Of a DNA stretch of 64,000 nucleotides, positions 60,535 to 64,000 are shown one piece after another. Origin of the DNA: Plantago major (Eukaryota; Streptophyta; Magnoliopsida; Lamiales; Plantaginaceae); NCBI GenBank assembly GCA_026545765.1, contig CM048839.1, positions 3,038,001 to 3,102,000 of the forward strand, given 5' to 3'. The position numbers were made by a program, and so were the translations under genes. Under the pieces are notes generated by a model. That model saw only the letters and a program-made list of their open reading frames with translations. It made no database searches and was not told the origin of the DNA. Position 1 is the first letter of the stretch; each line of letters opens with the position of its first letter.

Positions 60535-63500
60535 TTAAGCTAACCTCAGTACAGCAATAACCATTATGGCAGCTACTCTGAAGTAAATATCCTTCAGATT
60601 TCTGTCCAACTTATTCATCATCTCGTCTTCTCTCTCATTGCCAGCCGTTTTGCTAATAGAGATAACTGTATCCCTAAGTTTGTTTACTGCCCAGGATAAC
60701 CATACGAGTCCTAATCCCAACCCGGTGCTCCAAGCCTTAGAAGCACAGAAAGGCACCCTACTGCAAGCAACTCGGCCTACAACAGATAAAACAAGAGCTA
60801 TGCCAGTCCCGGCAATGCTGGCAGAAAACTGGATGAGGAGCTGAGGGAGTTGCGGACCAGATTTTTTCAAGGAGAGGATTGGGTTTTGTACTTGGTGATT
60901 CCGGCCAACAATTACTGAAAGGAGACTTTCACATGCATGCAGGTAACTGTCACCGTAGATGTCTCTTCCTTTGGTCGTACTGGTCTTCTTCTTCAGGGGC
61001 TGTTTCTTAACTTTTTCATGACTGCATCAAAATAATGAGATGCGTTAGAAGCACTGCTGAGAGAAAGTAAACGTAACATGATTGCTAGATGGAGAGAGAG
61101 CTGATACACAACTTGGTGTTCTGAAAGGAGTTGGGGGATAAAGAGGTATAAAACATAAAACCTCAAATTTTTACGTGCAAACTTGTGAAAACTCCCGTAA
61201 TGTGCCATCTTTATTGCAGAACTCATGTTTCTAGAAAGAGTGCACGAATAATATTTCTTGGTACGTACAAAGGTCATCTTTGTATTAAGAAGATTATAAA
61301 AGAATGATTACTTTTATGCAATTGCAATAACATAATGAGAGCTGGGGCGAATTAAATCTAACAACGGGTCTTAATGCACTATAACTTGAGATAAAGGTGT
61401 CTTCTTACCTCTTCAGTTGTCCAATTTCAGCTGTTGCAGTCTTTGATGTACTAGCACGTGCTTTTTTCCTCCTGCAGATAGACCTTTGATTAGAACTTAA
61501 ACTAACAGTATATGATATATCAATGGATGAAAATTTTGATATAATGTTTCATTGAGTCCCCAAGATTTCCACCAGATTAAGCATCAAGCAAGGATGTTGA
61601 CGAAAAGTTAAACAGGAGGTATTGTGCACAATTTGTTTTATATATATTTTTTTTTATCAAAATCTACGAGAGATCGATAAATCACTGATCTCAAAAAGGA
61701 TGTAGCATCATAATCAAACCATCAATTCAAAGTAAAGAGGTGTTCTGAAAGAGAACTAGCAACAATGCAAAAGAGTGATTAGTTTGACACTAAATTCTGG
61801 GTTGGTCATAACATTTATATTTCTTAAAATTTATGAAACTTGATTTCAAGCACAGAGTGGAAGATATATGATTTTATTCTCCATGATAGTATCTATCAGC
61901 ATCTGCTTTTACCAATACAAATGAAAAAAACTACCGAATTGATGTATTTGATGTGTGACAGACAAATAGAAAGGATGCATCAAGCCTCAATTCCAATATG
62001 TGCAAACGGTTTAGAATTTCTGAAGTTGATTAATTACAAACAAACTATTAAAGTTATATTTGGGAAATAAAAATGTTATACGTAGATCAGCAAAGTTAGC
62101 ATTACAATTGGTTTATTTATTTTCTTACTAGCTGCAGTTGGTAAGTCTGGTTACACCTATATGTCGATGTCGATATTTTTTCTTCAATTTTGTCTAGTTC
62201 TACCCAATTTTCCAACAATCCTATTTATTTGCTGCAAATCTATACCAAATCAACAACAGCTTATATACCCAGGATTTTCAACAGTTCAGTTTAAGTTCTA
62301 AGGAATTTACTACAAACGATGCAACCGTGAAGGATAAACACTTTCAGGATAAAGTTGACGGAGAAAATAAAGAAAAGGAGCTCATACCACTCAAAGTAAG
62401 GAACTAGCATTGCCAGTTTACTGGAATTGATTGCATTCTTGGACATCTGAAGATGAGAAATAGCAGAAAGCACATCTTGCATCTCAGTTCCATTCATATC
62501 TCCCGATAGGTTCAACAAAGGTTCATTGAGATAAAATTCCTTGGTTGGATATATGAGAGAATCCTGAGGCCCAACAAAATCATAGAGCATAGATAAATCT
62601 AGCAAACCATCTTCTTCAACTGATCTCGACGCAAGTAACTTCAATATTTCCTCATGCCTAGCGTAACGTTCAGCGATCCCTAAGCTCAGAAGGTTCGTGT
62701 CTGGATTAGAGTCTGTTCTCAAAAAATATAAACAAGTCAAGATTAGATCAAGTCATGTCAACTTATAATGAAGATTGGACAGAATATATAATTAATCTCC
62801 AGTTAAAACAAAAATGTAAGTTTAGCAAGCAATAGTGGTGCAGGAAAAAAAATACTGTAGATGAAATATCACAAAAACGGGTTTACGAACCTTGAACATC
62901 GATACGAGCAGAGGTTGGATCGAAATTGACAAATTGATCGTAATCCGAAACTACACCAGTCGATTTCCAATCTTCCTTTTGCTGCAGGTTTAAATTGAAC
63001 GACTGGGAGTTCACCAATTCCTTATTCGACCCATGATAGGGTAGAAAATTAGGAATATCCTATAACATTAAGATAGAAGATAATCAGGCAAGGCAAAGAC
63101 ATAAATATTTTCGGAGATCAATCTGTGCTTAAAAGAGCATAAAAGAATAAGTAATAACTAGAAATCTGTAATCATCTTCTATGAAAGTAAACAAATATTG
63201 AAGAATCAAAAGTAGCAAAATATGTCATTGGTTGAGAAAATGACAGACATAAATTTGAACTTAAAAGATATTATGAAGTAATACACGATTTATTCCCCAA
63301 CCAATCCCATATGTAATGGAGGGACAATCCCATCTATGAGAATGAAGCTGCACAAGATACCTCAACCAATCCAGAATCTTCGATCAAACTACAAATACCA
63401 TGTACAAGAACACAAGTTACATGCTAATCAGGGTATGGCAGATCAAGATTGGGAATACAATCCTTTCCTATAACATCTCAATAACTAAGAGATTCTGCAA

Positions 63501-64000
63501 GGAATCACACAAACTCATAGTTGGTTGATACTGAAAAACCATGAAGTACTTGTACAGTTAGTTGTATTATCTCTCTCAAGACCATCATACAATTAAAGAA
63601 GGAAGAAAAACAATTCCAGAACCCAAGAATGAGGTGTTTCAGCTACAAACACAAAAAAATACTAATCGGTCACAGATTTTCACAGCCCAAGAACAAGGTG
63701 TTTCAGCTGCAGACACATGACACATACTAAGAATCACTCGCAGATTTCACAACCCAAGAATAAAGTGTTTCAGCTAAAAACACATAAAAACTACCAAGAA
63801 TCAGGCACAATTCAGAAACCAAACATAAACTAAGACCAATCAAATACACGTTTCAGCAAAAAAAATCAAATCTTTATCAACTATCAATCAAAATTAACCC
63901 AAATCCAATCCTATAACTCAGAACCAGGCATGAAAACCACAAAAAGATGCAATCTTTATTACCTTTGAGACCTTGCAGTAGGTCTGTTCAGGGAAAACAA
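60535..64000 (-). CDS. Unrecognised plant membrane protein, 3' part
   Basis: The gene continues beyond the right edge. Minus-strand exons: 63963-64000 (partial), 62891-63059, 62388-62712, 61409-61471, 60535-61021; about 360 residues visible, all junctions GT-AG and in phase. A hydrophilic middle (ARHEEILKLLASRSVEEDG, DFVGPQDSLIYPTKEFYLNE) is followed by a Lys-rich basic linker (RKKARASTSKT, KKQPLKKKT). The last exon encodes hydrophobic stretches likely to span membranes: SIAGTGIALVLSVVGRVA, STGLGLGLVWLSWAV and, at the very C-terminus, FRVAAIMVIAVLRLA. No catalytic motif is visible. It looks like a conserved plant protein but I cannot name it; an organelle or nuclear envelope location is only a guess. 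Confidence 0.7.

Overview
This window is nuclear DNA from a flowering plant, most likely a eudicot. The supported genes have many introns with GT-AG or occasional GC-AG borders, AT-rich introns, typical plant proteins (auxin-binding protein 1, an ALKBH9/10-type RNA demethylase, mitochondrial EF-Tu, exosome RRP4) and a dense background of Stowaway, hAT and PIF-like non-autonomous transposons, LINE ends and a Copia element. Genus cannot be decided from the sequence alone.

Layout. 1-3.3 kb: no gene recognised; a tRNA-derived SINE-like repeat and a tandem duplication carrying an expanded TA microsatellite. 3.3-12.65 kb: three head-to-tail auxin-binding protein 1 genes, each with five exons and each encoding exactly 190 aa. 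The third is the canonical type; the first two have lost the disulfide cysteine pair, and the second ends in NDEL instead of KDEL. Two related Stowaway MITEs, each sitting inside an older repeat, separate copies 2 and 3. 13.2-15.8 kb (minus): exosome subunit RRP4, seven exons. 15.9-24.6 kb: a transposon-rich stretch with one PIF/Harbinger-like element, two hAT-like elements with GC-rich subterminal repeats, one unrecognised small ORF (minus) and a 475-bp tandem duplication. 24.9-26.4 kb: intronless BSD-domain gene. 27.7-33.8 kb (minus): ALKBH10B-like m6A RNA demethylase, eight exons with a 30-nt exon 2 and a GC-AG intron.

34-46.7 kb: gene-poor, with two 5'-truncated LINEs that still carry target-site duplications, several Stowaway MITEs, and three copies of a foldback MITE, one of them split by a LINE. 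46.75-47.13 kb (minus): small protein gene that shares short N- and C-terminal motifs with the ORF at 18 kb. 49.6-54.2 kb: a Copia LTR retrotransposon with very short, nearly identical LTRs and a broken interior. 54.6-59.95 kb: nuclear gene for mitochondrial elongation factor Tu, 12 exons. 60.5 kb to the right edge (minus): 3' part of an unrecognised plant membrane protein gene.

The genes do not form an operon-like system. What links them is housekeeping RNA and protein synthesis (RRP4, ALKBH10B-like, EF-Tu), with telo-box or site II promoter motifs visible upstream of RRP4, the BSD gene and EF-Tu. The most distinctive content is the ABP1 array, where tandem copies diverge at residues that matter for ER folding and retention.
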